From Chitinophagales bacterium (GTDB taxonomy: Bacteria > Bacteroidota > Bacteroidia > Chitinophagales > JADIYW01): a DNA stretch of 64,000 bases. The notes beneath the pieces are model-generated. The model was given only the letters and a program-made list of their open reading frames with translations, ran no database searches and had not been told where the DNA came from. Below, in pieces: positions 9,303 through 17,942 of the stretch. A program made the translations under genes and the position numbers. The stretch is from the NCBI GenBank assembly GCA_019694955.1, contig JAIBAX010000007.1, positions 44,677-108,676 of the forward strand. Reading direction: 5' to 3'. The stretch's first letter is position 1. Every line of letters starts with the position of its first letter.

Positions 9303-9310
9303 CAAAATTA
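9303..9310 (-). promoter_or_regulatory. Probable -7 element of the kynurenine operon
   Basis: Read on the minus strand, TAATTTTG fits the Bacteroidota -7 consensus TAnnTTTG and lies 36 bases upstream of the kynA ATG. No well-spaced -33 TTTG is obvious. Confidence 0.4.
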
Positions 9311-9407
9311 ATCAAAATTGAATTAATTGTTAAACTATAATTAAGAAGAAAATTATCTAATTTTAGTACATCAAAAAAGATAAGCCTGCCAGCTTTGCAA
9401 ATGGTTC

Positions 9408-10061
9408 TTAGTAACTATAACCATCAAACTCACTACTTTCAAAAAGTTTTTTTACAAACTTTGCGTGGTTTTCAGGTCTACCCGAAGCATTCCAAATGGT
9501 AATTAAAGTATTTCCCTTTTTAGATTGCTTTTTTTCTGAATATTTCAGGTTACATTTTTTCAGCAACTGTTCAATTCTTTCGACATTTTCAAGCTTCAAG
9601 GAAGATTCTATTTCATAGGTTCTTTCCTCTTGAATACTGTCAATGTAAGCTTCAATTCTTGAGAAAAGTATTAAAATAAGCATCACCAGCACAGAAGAAA
9701 TCATCGCCATTTCATAGAGTCCACAACCTATTGCCATACCTATTGCTGCTGTCATCCATATGGTTGCTGCGGTAGTAATTCCAGATACGGAACGCCCCTC
9801 TTTAAAAATCACGCCGGCACCGAGAAAACCTATTCCCGTAACAATATTTGCCATTATCCTGCTGGGGTCAGGATGATTCAATTCACTGGCAATGGAAGTC
9901 AGCAATGTTGACCCCATACATATCATAATTATTGTTCTAAAACCTGCTGCTTTATTCTTATACTCTCTTTCGCCACCAATTATGGCACCCACCACTACTG
10001 CGAAACCTAGGCGCATCAAAATTTTGAGCATTAAATGTATATCCATTGCAACAAATTCCAT
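9408..10061 (-). CDS. MgtC/SapB-family membrane protein
   Basis: A roughly 217-residue inner-membrane protein. Several hydrophobic helices come first, with the MgtC signature ROADMAP in order: RLGFAVVVGAIIGGERE, AGFRTIIMICMGSTLL, NIVTGIGFLGAGVIFK and ATIWMTAAIGMAIG. A soluble C-terminal domain of about 75 residues follows, probably ACT-like. MgtC proteins modulate ATP synthase or act in Mg/phosphate homeostasis; the role here is not established. The open frame begins at a TTG at 10079, but ATG codons at 10061 (MEFVAM) and 10046 (MDIHLM) are likelier. It stands alone between the kynurenine operon and the divergent sulfate genes. Confidence 0.85.
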   Translation of the reverse strand: MEFVAMDIHLMLKILMRLGFAVVVGAIIGGEREYKNKAAGFRTIIMICMGSTLLTSIASELNHPDPSRIMANIVTGIGFLGAGVIFKEGRSVSGITTAATIWMTAAIGMAIGCGLYEMAMISSVLVMLILILFSRIEAYIDSIQEERTYEIESSLKLENVERIEQLLKKCNLKYSEKKQSKKGNTLITIWNASGRPENHAKFVKKLFESSEFDGYSY

Positions 10062-10221
10062 GAATGATATTTTCACCAAAAGTAAGTAATTTATCCTTTC
10101 ATATGCAAATTAATCTAAACGTAATCTTTATAAATATATGAAAATCAGCATGTTGAAAAAAAATATGCTGCGATTATGTTTTGTCGACAATTCTATTCTC
10201 TACAATTTTAGTAGAATATTA

Positions 10222-10229
10222 TATCTTTG
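10222..10229 (+). promoter_or_regulatory. Probable -7 element upstream of cysC
   Basis: TATCTTTG matches TAnnTTTG and ends 10 bases before the cysC ATG at 10240. This supports 10240 as the start over the upstream in-frame ATG at 10138 and predicts a very short leader. Confidence 0.55.
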
Positions 10230-10239
10230 CACCCTGTTT

Positions 10240-10848
10240 ATGGAAAATAAAGCTACCAATATCCATCCCATTTTTGAAGGGATGCTCCAAAGGGCAGATA
10301 AAGAAGCGCTCCTTGGGCAAAAAGGATTGTGCATATGGATGACCGGATTAAGTGGTTCCGGAAAAAGCACACTTGCCAAAGGTTTAGAAAAAAGACTGCA
10401 TGATGAAGGATTTCTAGTACAAATCCTCGATGGCGACAATGTGAGAACCGGCATTAATAAGAACTTAGGCTTTTCTGAAGATGACCGCATCGAAAACATT
10501 CGTAGAATTGCTGAAGTAACTAAGCTATTTGTCAATTGTGGAATTATAACCATCAATAGTTTTGTAAGTCCAACAAGAGATATCAGAATACTGGCAGAAC
10601 AAATTATTGGCAAAGACGATTTCTTCGAAGTATATATCAATGCTTCCTTTGAAGAATGTGAGCGTCGTGATGTAAAGGGTTTATATAAGAAAGCCAGAGC
10701 AGGTGAGTTGAAGAACTTTACGGGATTGGACGCGCCATTCGAAGCACCCGAACATCCGGCATTGGAGATAAAAACTGCCGACCATACTATCGAAGCATCT
10801 ATTGAAAGTATGTATCAATTCTTCATTAAAAAGTTAAAAAACGAGTAA
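10240..10848 (+). CDS. cysC: Adenylylsulfate kinase
   Basis: Phosphorylates APS to PAPS. From the ATG at 10240 the protein has 202 residues, the normal length. The Walker A motif GLSGSGKS lies at 36-43, followed by LDGDNVRTGINKNLGFS (substrate-binding DGDN/R region), INSFVSPTRDIR and the lid-region FTGLDAPFEAPEHP that marks the APS kinase family. The longer frame from 10138 would place the promoter inside the gene and adds a low-complexity N-terminus, so I reject it. It is followed 6 bases later by cysD. Having cysC separate and upstream, instead of fused to CysN, is one of several known arrangements. Confidence 0.94.
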   Translation: MENKATNIHPIFEGMLQRADKEALLGQKGLCIWMTGLSGSGKSTLAKGLEKRLHDEGFLVQILDGDNVRTGINKNLGFSEDDRIENIRRIAEVTKLFVNCGIITINSFVSPTRDIRILAEQIIGKDDFFEVYINASFEECERRDVKGLYKKARAGELKNFTGLDAPFEAPEHPALEIKTADHTIEASIESMYQFFIKKLKNE

Positions 10849-10854
10849 TATTTT

Positions 10855-11769
10855 ATGGAAACTATCAAGGATTACAACCTGACACACTTGCGCGAATTGG
10901 AAGCAGAGTCCATATTCGTGTTGAGAGAAGTGGCTGCACAATTTGAAAATCCGGTGTTATTATTTTCTGGTGGCAAAGACTCTATTGTATGTCTGCACTT
11001 AGCCAGAAAAGCTTTTTATCCGGCTAATGTACCTTTTCCACTTTTAATGATTGACACGGGGCATAATTTCCCGGAAACAGTAGATTTTATTCATAAGACT
11101 GTTGAGACATTAGGCGTAAGGCTAATCGTTGCTTCTGTTCAGGATGCAATAGACAGAGGATTGGTGACGGAAGAAAAAGGCATTAACGCCAGCAGAAATG
11201 CTTTGCAAACCGTACCCTTATTGGAAGCTATTGAAAAGAACAAATTTGATGCTGCTATCGGTGGTGCTCGTCGTGATGAGGAGAAAGCCAGAGCAAAAGA
11301 AAGATTTTTCTCCCATAGAGATGAATTTGGACAATGGGATCCCAAAAATCAACGCCCAGAGTTATGGAACTTATTCAATGGAAAGAAAAGCTTTGGAGAA
11401 CATTTTAGGGTATTCCCAATTTCCAACTGGACAGAAATGGATGTTTGGCAATACATTTTATTAGAAAAAATTGAATTGCCTTCATTGTATTTCTCTCATA
11501 AAAGAAATGTATTCGAACGCGATGGTTCATACCTGGCAGTATCAGAACATATACCGATGAAGCCGGAAGAAAAGGAAGAAGAACTCATCGTTCGCTTCCG
11601 CACCATTGGAGATATGAGTTGTACTGGTGCTGTGTTATCAGAAGCAACTTCTATTGAAGATATTATTCAGGAAGTGGCCACCTCAAGGGTGACTGAACGC
11701 GGTACAAGAGCCGATGATAAGCGTTCAGAAGCAGCCATGGAAGACAGAAAAAAAGCAGGTTATTTTTAA
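10855..11769 (+). CDS. cysD: Sulfate adenylyltransferase subunit 2
   Basis: Catalytic subunit of ATP sulfurylase, which makes APS from ATP and sulfate with CysN. The 304-residue protein has the PP-loop SGGKDS at 38-43, then MIDTGHNFPE, GGARRDEEKARAKER and the C-terminal GDMSCTGAVLSEA and RGTRADDKRSEAAMEDRK segments that are diagnostic of CysD. Length and motifs are intact. It sits 6 bases after cysC and 63 bases before cysN; that gap carries a small repeat. Confidence 0.96.
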   Translation: METIKDYNLTHLRELEAESIFVLREVAAQFENPVLLFSGGKDSIVCLHLARKAFYPANVPFPLLMIDTGHNFPETVDFIHKTVETLGVRLIVASVQDAIDRGLVTEEKGINASRNALQTVPLLEAIEKNKFDAAIGGARRDEEKARAKERFFSHRDEFGQWDPKNQRPELWNLFNGKKSFGEHFRVFPISNWTEMDVWQYILLEKIELPSLYFSHKRNVFERDGSYLAVSEHIPMKPEEKEEELIVRFRTIGDMSCTGAVLSEATSIEDIIQEVATSRVTERGTRADDKRSEAAMEDRKKAGYF

Positions 11770-11780
11770 ATTATGAATCA

Positions 11781-11815
11781 TTGCGCACTTTGCGTAGTCC
11801 TTTGCGCACTTTGCG
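11781..11815. repeat. Tandem 14-mer between cysD and cysN
   Basis: TTGCGCACTTTGCG occurs exactly twice, at 11781-11794 and 11802-11815 (21-base period). Related strings (AACTTTGCGTAT, TTGCGTATATCTTTG) occur near 22850. It resembles Bacteroidota intergenic repeats of the CTTTGCG type and is not coding. Confidence 0.65.
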
Positions 11816-11832
11816 GTTAAATAAATAAAACA

Positions 11833-13116
11833 ATGGAGAATCAAGAACAATTTGATAGTGGCGGATACTTAAACATGGAATTATTGCGCTTTACTACCGC
11901 CGGTAGCGTTGATGATGGAAAAAGCACACTCATTGGTCGCTTACTGTATGATTCAAAGTCCATCTTTGAAGATCAGTATGAAGCCATCAAGAAAACTTCA
12001 GAACAAAAAGGTGAGGAATATGTCAACCTAGCACTCTTAACCGACGGTCTCCGTGCGGAGAGAGAGCAAGGCATCACCATTGACGTAGCATATAGATATT
12101 TTTCTACGCCAAAAAGAAAATTCATCATTGCCGATACCCCAGGTCATATCCAATATACCAGAAATATGGTGACGGGTGCTTCTACAGCTAACCTTGCCAT
12201 TATTTTGGTAGATGCCCGAAAAGGTGTTGTCGAGCAAACTTTCCGCCATACATTCATCGCCACATTATTACAAATTCCGCACGTTTGTGTTTGTATCAAT
12301 AAGATGGATTTGGTGGATTACAAAGAAGAAGTGTTTGAGAAAGTAAAACACGATTTCAAGGCCTTTGCTTCTAAATTAGATATTAAAGACCTTCATTTTA
12401 TTCCTATCAGCGCATTGATGGGTGATAATGTGGTGGATCGCTCAGAAAGAATGAGTTGGTATAATGGTCAAACCTTATTGTATCTTTTAGAAACTATACA
12501 TATTGGCAACGACCATAACCATATCGACTGTCGTTTTCCGGTACAGTATGTGGTTCGCCCACAAAAAACAGAATTCCACGACTATAGAGGCTTTGCCGGA
12601 AGAATAGCGGGTGGTATTTTCAAAAAAGGTGATAAGGTATTGGCATTGCCATCCGGGTTTGCCACCACAATTAAATCCATCAACACTTTTGATGGTGAAG
12701 TAGAGGAAGCATTCGCACCTATGTCGGTAACTATTACGTTGAATGACGAAATAGATATCAGCCGTGGCGATATGATTGTTCGTGAGAACAATGTGCCACA
12801 CAATAGCCAAGATTTAGACATCATGGTTTGTTGGATGAATGAGAAGAAAATGGTGAAAGGTGGAAAATACGCTTTGAAGCATACCACTAAAGACACCAGA
12901 TGCATGATTAAAGACGTTAAGTACAAGTTGAATATCAATACTCTACACAGGAATGAGGAAGATTTGGAAATAGGACTGAACGATATCGCCAGAATCAGCA
13001 TACGCACCACGAGTCCGCTTTTCTTTGATTCATACAAGAGAAATAGGAATACCGGAAGCGTTATCCTCATCGATGAAGGTACGAATGAAACCTTAGCCGC
13101 TGGGATGATTATATAA
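11833..13116 (+). CDS. cysN: Sulfate adenylyltransferase subunit 1 (GTPase)
   Basis: EF-Tu-like GTPase that energises APS formation by CysD. The 427-residue protein has G1 GSVDDGKST at 24-32, the switch region EREQGITIDVAYRYF, G3 DTPGH, G4 NKMD and then two beta-barrel domains (QYVVRPQ..., DISRGDMIV...). It ends near RNTGSVILIDEGTNETLAAGMI without a fused APS kinase domain, consistent with a separate cysC upstream. No PAPS/APS reductase or sulfite reductase gene is in the window, so whether the product feeds cysteine synthesis or sulfation cannot be decided here. A strong terminator follows. Confidence 0.96.
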   Translation: MENQEQFDSGGYLNMELLRFTTAGSVDDGKSTLIGRLLYDSKSIFEDQYEAIKKTSEQKGEEYVNLALLTDGLRAEREQGITIDVAYRYFSTPKRKFIIADTPGHIQYTRNMVTGASTANLAIILVDARKGVVEQTFRHTFIATLLQIPHVCVCINKMDLVDYKEEVFEKVKHDFKAFASKLDIKDLHFIPISALMGDNVVDRSERMSWYNGQTLLYLLETIHIGNDHNHIDCRFPVQYVVRPQKTEFHDYRGFAGRIAGGIFKKGDKVLALPSGFATTIKSINTFDGEVEEAFAPMSVTITLNDEIDISRGDMIVRENNVPHNSQDLDIMVCWMNEKKMVKGGKYALKHTTKDTRCMIKDVKYKLNINTLHRNEEDLEIGLNDIARISIRTTSPLFFDSYKRNRNTGSVILIDEGTNETLAAGMII

Positions 13117-13177
13117 TTAAAATGTACTTTATGTTTGTGGAGACACAAACATGGAAAAGTTGTAAGATTAACTGATA

Positions 13178-13204
13178 AAAAAGGCACTTAAAAGGTGCCT
13201 TTTT
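13178..13204 (+). terminator. Rho-independent terminator after cysN
   Basis: Stem AAAAAGGCAC / GTGCCTTTTT around a 7-base loop, ending in a T-run. It closes the sulfate-activation operon. Confidence 0.85.
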
Positions 13205-13230
13205 GTTTACATTTATATCAAAACAACAAG

Positions 13231-13413
13231 ATGAAGTTCAAGTATATTTTACCACTTATCTCATGGGTAGTGCCTACGGCAGTTATTTCTGCAATCATGT
13301 TTAAGCTAGATGCCCCACTTACAGACACTCAGTTTGTAGGGTTTATTGCCTTGTTGGTTTCTGCGTGTATTACTTATGTTGTTGGGATTAGATTGGTATT
13401 GAAAGATAAGTAG
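13231..13413 (+). CDS. Small two-helix membrane protein
   Basis: A 60-residue protein, MKFKYILPLI..., made almost entirely of two hydrophobic segments (about 4-24 and 30-53) joined by a short LDAPLTDTQ loop and ending in LVLKDK. An in-frame ATG at 13195 lies within the cysN terminator and is unlikely to be used. I do not recognise a family; small proteins like this are common in Bacteroidota. It is isolated, between the cysN terminator and a second terminator hairpin. Confidence 0.55.
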   Translation: MKFKYILPLISWVVPTAVISAIMFKLDAPLTDTQFVGFIALLVSACITYVVGIRLVLKDK

Positions 13414-13475
13414 ACGAACACTACAGATGGTTTCTATCAAGATTCCAATTACTTTACAATGATAAACCTACAAAA

Positions 13476-13507
13476 AAAGGAGTTCAGCATTGCTACTGAA
13501 CTCCTTT
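13476..13507. terminator. Terminator hairpin, probably bidirectional
   Basis: Perfect 12-base stem AAAGGAGTTCAG / CTGAACTCCTTT around an 8-base loop, A-rich on the left and pyrimidine-rich on the right. It sits between the small membrane protein gene (+) and the convergent DUF1232 gene (-). Confidence 0.75.
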
Positions 13508-13603
13508 GACCAATATCAGGAAAAATGGAGATGGAAAAATATACCTGTTTATCTTTGGTCTTTGTTTTATTTTGTGTCGTCAAAGAAACGACTTTGTATA
13601 AGC

Positions 13604-13864
13604 TTAGCTTTGAGATTTGATTTGGATGACTGTCTTACCATCTTCTTTCGTTGTTTCCGGTTCATTATTTTTGCTGAATTTCTCCACCAAATCAATACCG
13701 AAGTGTTTCAACGCTGCCAATAGCATGGTTACTGCCAAGGCTTCGTCAAAATTTCCTAACACCGGAATATTATCGGGAATGAACTCGAAAATTCCTGCGG
13801 TAGGATTTAATAGGTATAATAGGGAAATCAACCCGACAAATACCATAGAAATGTTTTTCTTCAT
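13604..13864 (-). CDS. DUF1232 (YkvA-like) membrane protein
   Basis: An 86-residue protein. After a hydrophobic N-terminal helix it carries the DUF1232 core YLLNPTAGIFEFIPDNIPVLG followed by NFDEALAV, in which the Pro-Asp-x-Ile-Pro and Asp-Glu positions are hallmarks of the family. The C-terminal 30 residues are charged and hydrophilic. Its function is unknown. It is transcribed alone toward the terminator at 13476-13507. Confidence 0.75.
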   Translation of the reverse strand: MKKNISMVFVGLISLLYLLNPTAGIFEFIPDNIPVLGNFDEALAVTMLLAALKHFGIDLVEKFSKNNEPETTKEDGKTVIQIKSQS

Positions 13865-14022
13865 TTAATACTATACTTTTTGGTACAACTATATAACATA
13901 ATCGTTGATGAGAAAATTCCATACTTTTAGTTAATGAGTTGTTAAAATTATCATGACCACTCAGAATAAAATAATATTTCATATATTAGTAATTCTTAAT
14001 TTATCAACAAAAAAAATAGTTT

Positions 14023-15057
14023 ATGAAAAGAGTATTATTGTATGTCTTTTTAAGCCTCTTCATCATTAGTTCGTGTAAAAAGGAGTCAATCCCTTCTCCG
14101 GAAAAGGTTGGTTCAAGCAGTGCCAAGGTTGCTGTTCCTTCGGTAAAGAATGGACGATTGGTTTTTGCCAGCAATGATGCATTACTTGGTTATATTAGAG
14201 GTCTTCAAAAAATGAGCAACAAAGAAATTCTTGCACTCAACACCTCCGCTAGATTTGTTTCGCACTATGATGTGATGAACAACATTCCACCAACTGAAGG
14301 TTATACGGAAGCCCAACTATCTGAAGCAAATGAAATTTATGACATGTATTTCGCCAATGCGTTAAACAAGGATCGCGAGGTACAGATTTCTAATTATATC
14401 TATCAGGCAGGAAATGACTATAATTTCCTTTTCTTTGAGGCAGACAAGCCTTTGATTGACCAATTTCGCAGAGAAGTTGCCACGGGAACAATTTCATTAA
14501 AAGAAGGGCAGTATATCATCTACAAAGAAAAAATTCTTTGCCATAAGACGGTTTGGAGTTGTGATTTATATAATAGAATTTCTTCCGAATACAGCGGTGA
14601 GAAAGTCGTTGACGCTACCGATAATTTCAACAACACCAAGCGAATGAAATCTAAGTTCTGGGAAACCAACTGGTTAGTATATGCTTCTAATGGTGCTGAA
14701 ACGAAAACACAAAAGAAAGAATGTGCTTGGTTTATTTGTATTTGGAATGCCCTTTCTTCTACTACGGTTGAAGTGAAGTATAATGTTAATTTTGCCAGTT
14801 GTATGTATGGAGGACAGCCTTGTTTCTTAGCTGCCACACAAAATATTACGGGCACTAAAACCAAGAGCAATGACAACAATGCATCTCAGATCTTCTTTAA
14901 TACAACGGGTCAAATTGGCATCACCACTAATGGAACAGGATCTGGCACTAGTCCTACCGGCTCAGGAGCTTCGTTGCCCATGCTAGTATGGAATGGCAAA
15001 ACTGATCATAAAGCAGTATGGAATGGAAATACAAAAACGAAGTCTTTGACTTGGTAG
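14023..15057 (+). CDS. Hypothetical lipoprotein
   Basis: A 344-residue protein with a lipoprotein signal (MKRVLLYVFLSLFIISSC, Cys at 18), then a low-complexity Ser/Lys/Pro linker. An alpha-helical region follows with the motif LLGYIRGLQKMSNKEILALN, which is common at the start of Bacteroidota surface lipoproteins of unknown function. The C-terminal half looks beta-rich and contains CAWFICIWNALSSTTVEVKY and a Gly/Thr/Ser-rich linker before a final AVWNGNTKTKSLTW. I cannot assign a function. It is a single gene closed by its own hairpin. Confidence 0.75.
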   Translation: MKRVLLYVFLSLFIISSCKKESIPSPEKVGSSSAKVAVPSVKNGRLVFASNDALLGYIRGLQKMSNKEILALNTSARFVSHYDVMNNIPPTEGYTEAQLSEANEIYDMYFANALNKDREVQISNYIYQAGNDYNFLFFEADKPLIDQFRREVATGTISLKEGQYIIYKEKILCHKTVWSCDLYNRISSEYSGEKVVDATDNFNNTKRMKSKFWETNWLVYASNGAETKTQKKECAWFICIWNALSSTTVEVKYNVNFASCMYGGQPCFLAATQNITGTKTKSNDNNASQIFFNTTGQIGITTNGTGSGTSPTGSGASLPMLVWNGKTDHKAVWNGNTKTKSLTW

Positions 15058-15081
15058 ATACCACAAACTACTAAAATTGTT

Positions 15082-15116
15082 AAAAAGGAGTTGCATTTAG
15101 CGACTCCATTTTTATT
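15082..15116 (+). terminator. Terminator of the lipoprotein gene
   Basis: Stem GGAGTTG / CGACTCC (15087-15093 and 15101-15107, one G-U pair) followed by a T-rich tail. Confidence 0.75.
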
Positions 15117-15472
15117 TTATTTCTTCATCTAATTTTTGCTTCATCCCTTACCTGACTAAAATATTATGGCATTATTTTTTGGCCTATGGATTTTATATTT
15201 TTATATTATACCAAATACTCCTGCAAGCTCCATGGCAGAAACTACTTCGAAAGAAATAGAAATATCTTTTCTAACACTTATACTTAGTTCTGTAGAATTA
15301 TTATAATAATACTGCAAATAAAAAACCCATGTTTTTAAAATGGCTTATACATAGTAAACCCTTTTTATATGAAAAATTACCAAATACTCAATAAAACTAC
15401 TGAATACTCAATGAAAAACCCACATTGGAATTAATTCAGTAGTTTAGTAGTTACTATATCAAACATCATTTT
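15117..15472. other. Intergenic region with a perfect inverted repeat
   Basis: No convincing gene lies here. A 46-codon frame at 15166-15306 begins with a hydrophobic segment but has no recognisable family and is doubtful. Upstream of the next gene, AAACTACTGAAT (15394-15405) is mirrored by ATTCAGTAGTTT (15434-15445), a perfect 12-base inverted repeat with a 28-base spacer ending 27 bases before the ATG at 15473. The spacer also repeats the string AATACTCAAT found just before it. This could be an operator or a transcript hairpin. Confidence 0.5.
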
Positions 15473-16357
15473 ATGCATAAAATAAAACGAATACTCACCA
15501 TCTTGATTTTCGCTGTTTCATTTAAAACATATGCAGACGACGTCAAAATCATCAGCTATATAAGTGTAGAAACCGACTATGAAAAAGATGGTGCGAAAGG
15601 CATCAATATTTCTTATAAATACAACTTTTTATCCTTAGAAGAATACGATCACAATGATACTATTTTAAAGAATTGTACTTTTCAACTAAAAACAACATTG
15701 CTTTCTAATAATGAACCCGTAGAACCGGCAATCGGTTATATGGCGAATACCAACAACAACGGCGATTTGGAATACAGCATAACTTTAACGGGTAAAGATA
15801 TTGAAGCCACTAAGTTTGACCAACAAACAACACAGTTCATACCATATGCAGCCATGAACTTAAAAGAGGGTGAAAACAATATCACTATTCAGGCAGAAAT
15901 GAGCGGCAAGGATGCTACAGGATATTTATATCAAGATATTAAGGAGAAATTAGGCATTACCTTTAATAAACCTCCTACAAAATTATTTACGATGAACATT
16001 GATTATATAGAAGTAAATGTGCAAAATACAAATGGCAATGCTTGGGATTATGCTTACTTTAAAACAGATGCGCCTGATGTTAGTGTAACAATATTGGTAG
16101 GTAATACTAGCGTATATAAAGCCAATGTAAATGACACCTATATGTTCGCTGTCGGTCCGAACAGTAAAAATATTACGTTCACAATTTCAGAAAAAGATAA
16201 AGTTGGTGTGCTAATACAAGATATAGATGTACTGTTTCATGATTTTATTGCTAAATGGAATTTTACCACTCACGATAAAAAAGACGGACAACTTTATACA
16301 TACGATAAGGCAAAAGGCAATATAAAATCCTGCAGTCTAAATTTCAAAATTAACTAA
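15473..16357 (+). CDS. Hypothetical secreted protein
   Basis: A 294-residue protein with a Sec signal peptide (hydrophobic to about residue 17, then TYADDVK). The mature part is predicted beta-rich, with several segments resembling Ig-like sandwich strands (FQLKTTLLSNNEPVEPAIGY, NLKEGENNITIQAEM). I do not recognise the family, although the phrase LKEGENNITIQAEM is typical of carbohydrate-free extracellular beta-sandwiches in this phylum. It is followed directly (stop then ATG with no gap) by the WKNG-repeat lipoprotein gene, so the two are probably made together. Confidence 0.7.
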   Translation: MHKIKRILTILIFAVSFKTYADDVKIISYISVETDYEKDGAKGINISYKYNFLSLEEYDHNDTILKNCTFQLKTTLLSNNEPVEPAIGYMANTNNNGDLEYSITLTGKDIEATKFDQQTTQFIPYAAMNLKEGENNITIQAEMSGKDATGYLYQDIKEKLGITFNKPPTKLFTMNIDYIEVNVQNTNGNAWDYAYFKTDAPDVSVTILVGNTSVYKANVNDTYMFAVGPNSKNITFTISEKDKVGVLIQDIDVLFHDFIAKWNFTTHDKKDGQLYTYDKAKGNIKSCSLNFKIN

Positions 16358-17410
16358 ATGAAAAAGAAATTATTAAAACTAGATACCATACAAAACATCT
16401 ATAAATTATTCTTTCTTGCAAGCATATTATTATTCTTTTCTTGTAAAAAAGAAATACCTGATACTCCAGCTGATGTATATATAGCCGGCACCGAATTGTA
16501 CGATAATTCAGGTGCTCACTTTAGAGCAGTATATTGGAAAAACAGCAACATTAATTTTTTATCTGATGGAACAAAAGATGCGTTTGCAACAGATATACAA
16601 GTGGTAGATAATGATATTTATATCTGTGGTTACGAATTAAATGGACTATCATCTAATGCAGTATACTGGAAAAACGGTGTGCCAACTTATTTAACAAATT
16701 ACATAGATGATTCAACAAAATCAAGCACAGCAACATCTATAAAAATTATAGGAAACGATATATATATTGGTGGTACAGACAGGCAAAATGCACGTACAAC
16801 AAAGCGTGCAACCTACTGGAAAAATAGAGTGCCGACTACCATATCAGACGTTCAGGCAGATTTAAAAGATATGGATGTAAGTAACAATAATGTACATACT
16901 GTAATACAAAACGAAGTGAAATTTTTAAATCCATTTGACGATTATAATTATTGGATAAACACTACTGGATATTATAGAGGCCCTGATAGTTCAGCATCTA
17001 CGCTTAATAGTGTGAAGATAAATAATAACGATGTGTACATTGCTGGCGAAGATGGCAACTATCCGATTTATGCTAAAAATGGTTCTTTTACGTTGCTATC
17101 TACTTTTGGCAATGGAACAGGAGCTGTAGATGATATATTTATAAACGGTACGGATGAATATTTTGCAGGGGTACTTAATGACCAAGCAACCTATTGGAAA
17201 AATGGTGAGAAGAAAACAAACCATATAGAAAGTTTTTCCAGAAATACTGGAATTTTTGTTTTAGAAACAGACGTACACACTGCTGGTTTTTGTATAAGCA
17301 ATACGGGAAAATACAATGCTATATATATTTTAAATGGGAGTTTCTCTTACTTACACAATTTACAAGCGTATTATTCCGTAGCCAATGCCATTTATGTAGT
17401 AAAAAAATAA
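16358..17410 (+). CDS. WKNG-repeat lipoprotein, probable beta-propeller
   Basis: A 350-residue protein with a lipoprotein signal (ILLFFSCKKE, Cys near 28). At least five repeats of about 45-55 residues carry the pattern IYI-x-G followed by AxYWKNG and a threonine/leucine strand; examples are VYIAGTE...AVYWKNS, IYICGYE...AVYWKNG, IYIGGTD...ATYWKNR and YFAGVLN...ATYWKNG. Such repeats usually close into a beta-propeller. The protein is presumably exposed on the outer membrane. Function is unknown, and it may bind a ligand or partner. It lies between the secreted protein gene and a small membrane protein gene on the same strand. Confidence 0.75.
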   Translation: MKKKLLKLDTIQNIYKLFFLASILLFFSCKKEIPDTPADVYIAGTELYDNSGAHFRAVYWKNSNINFLSDGTKDAFATDIQVVDNDIYICGYELNGLSSNAVYWKNGVPTYLTNYIDDSTKSSTATSIKIIGNDIYIGGTDRQNARTTKRATYWKNRVPTTISDVQADLKDMDVSNNNVHTVIQNEVKFLNPFDDYNYWINTTGYYRGPDSSASTLNSVKINNNDVYIAGEDGNYPIYAKNGSFTLLSTFGNGTGAVDDIFINGTDEYFAGVLNDQATYWKNGEKKTNHIESFSRNTGIFVLETDVHTAGFCISNTGKYNAIYILNGSFSYLHNLQAYYSVANAIYVVKK

Positions 17411-17417
17411 TCATAAA

Positions 17418-17942
17418 ATGATGAACAATCCATCAGAAATAAAACGAACCGCACAGCATTATATTCTACAACCTTTTCAATTGAAAAATGCAACATCTGC
17501 TACCACCAGAAAAATTGCAGGTGGCATTTTAGCGGCATTTTTCGTCTTTTTAGGTATTGGAATTTTTATGTCTGGTTTCAAAGCAGAAGAAAATCAAACT
17601 GCATACTACGCCGGTGGTTTGGTATTTTTTGCATTTCCGGCTTTCGTAATATTATTAGTTTACAATACCAATCAGAAAATAATTAAAGAAGTAAATCAAG
17701 AAGGTGTACTGGTAAGCAGTGGCAAATTATACAATTGGGAAACGTTGAAAAGTATAACTTTCCATACAACAGTAAGTCAATTTAATACCGATAACCTCAA
17801 CCATGTTTACCTAATTGATTTTCATTTTGCCGGTGGCAATGCAAGAAGCACTTATGCATACAGTAATTTTAAAAATATAGAATATCTCGCGGATAAATTA
17901 CAGGTAACAAAAAACATCAAGCAAAATGCGTACCATCGGTAA
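17418..17942 (+). CDS. Hypothetical two-helix membrane protein with a PH-like domain
   Basis: A 174-residue protein. Two transmembrane helices (about 31-51 and 63-82) are separated by a short GFKAEENQTAYY loop. A soluble domain follows with the sequence VNQEGVLVSSGKLYNWETLKS and later FKNIEYLADKL, the layout of small bacterial PH-like or YcxB-type proteins. It ends in KQNAYHR, and the open frame immediately after its stop continues in phase into an unrelated gene remnant, so the native C-terminus may have been altered. Function is unknown. Confidence 0.65.
   Translation: MMNNPSEIKRTAQHYILQPFQLKNATSATTRKIAGGILAAFFVFLGIGIFMSGFKAEENQTAYYAGGLVFFAFPAFVILLVYNTNQKIIKEVNQEGVLVSSGKLYNWETLKSITFHTTVSQFNTDNLNHVYLIDFHFAGGNARSTYAYSNFKNIEYLADKLQVTKNIKQNAYHR

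Noticed and set aside
10138..10239. Upstream extension of cysC to the ATG at 10138
   Set aside because: The -7 element at 10222-10229 would lie inside the gene, and family members begin near 10240.
12582..13187. 201-codon open frame opposite cysN
   Set aside because: It lies antisense to a strongly conserved gene and its translation is a low-complexity shadow rich in Ser, Leu and Phe.
15166..15306. 46-codon frame with a hydrophobic start
   Set aside because: It has no family resemblance and no promoter motif; mentioned only within the intergenic entry.
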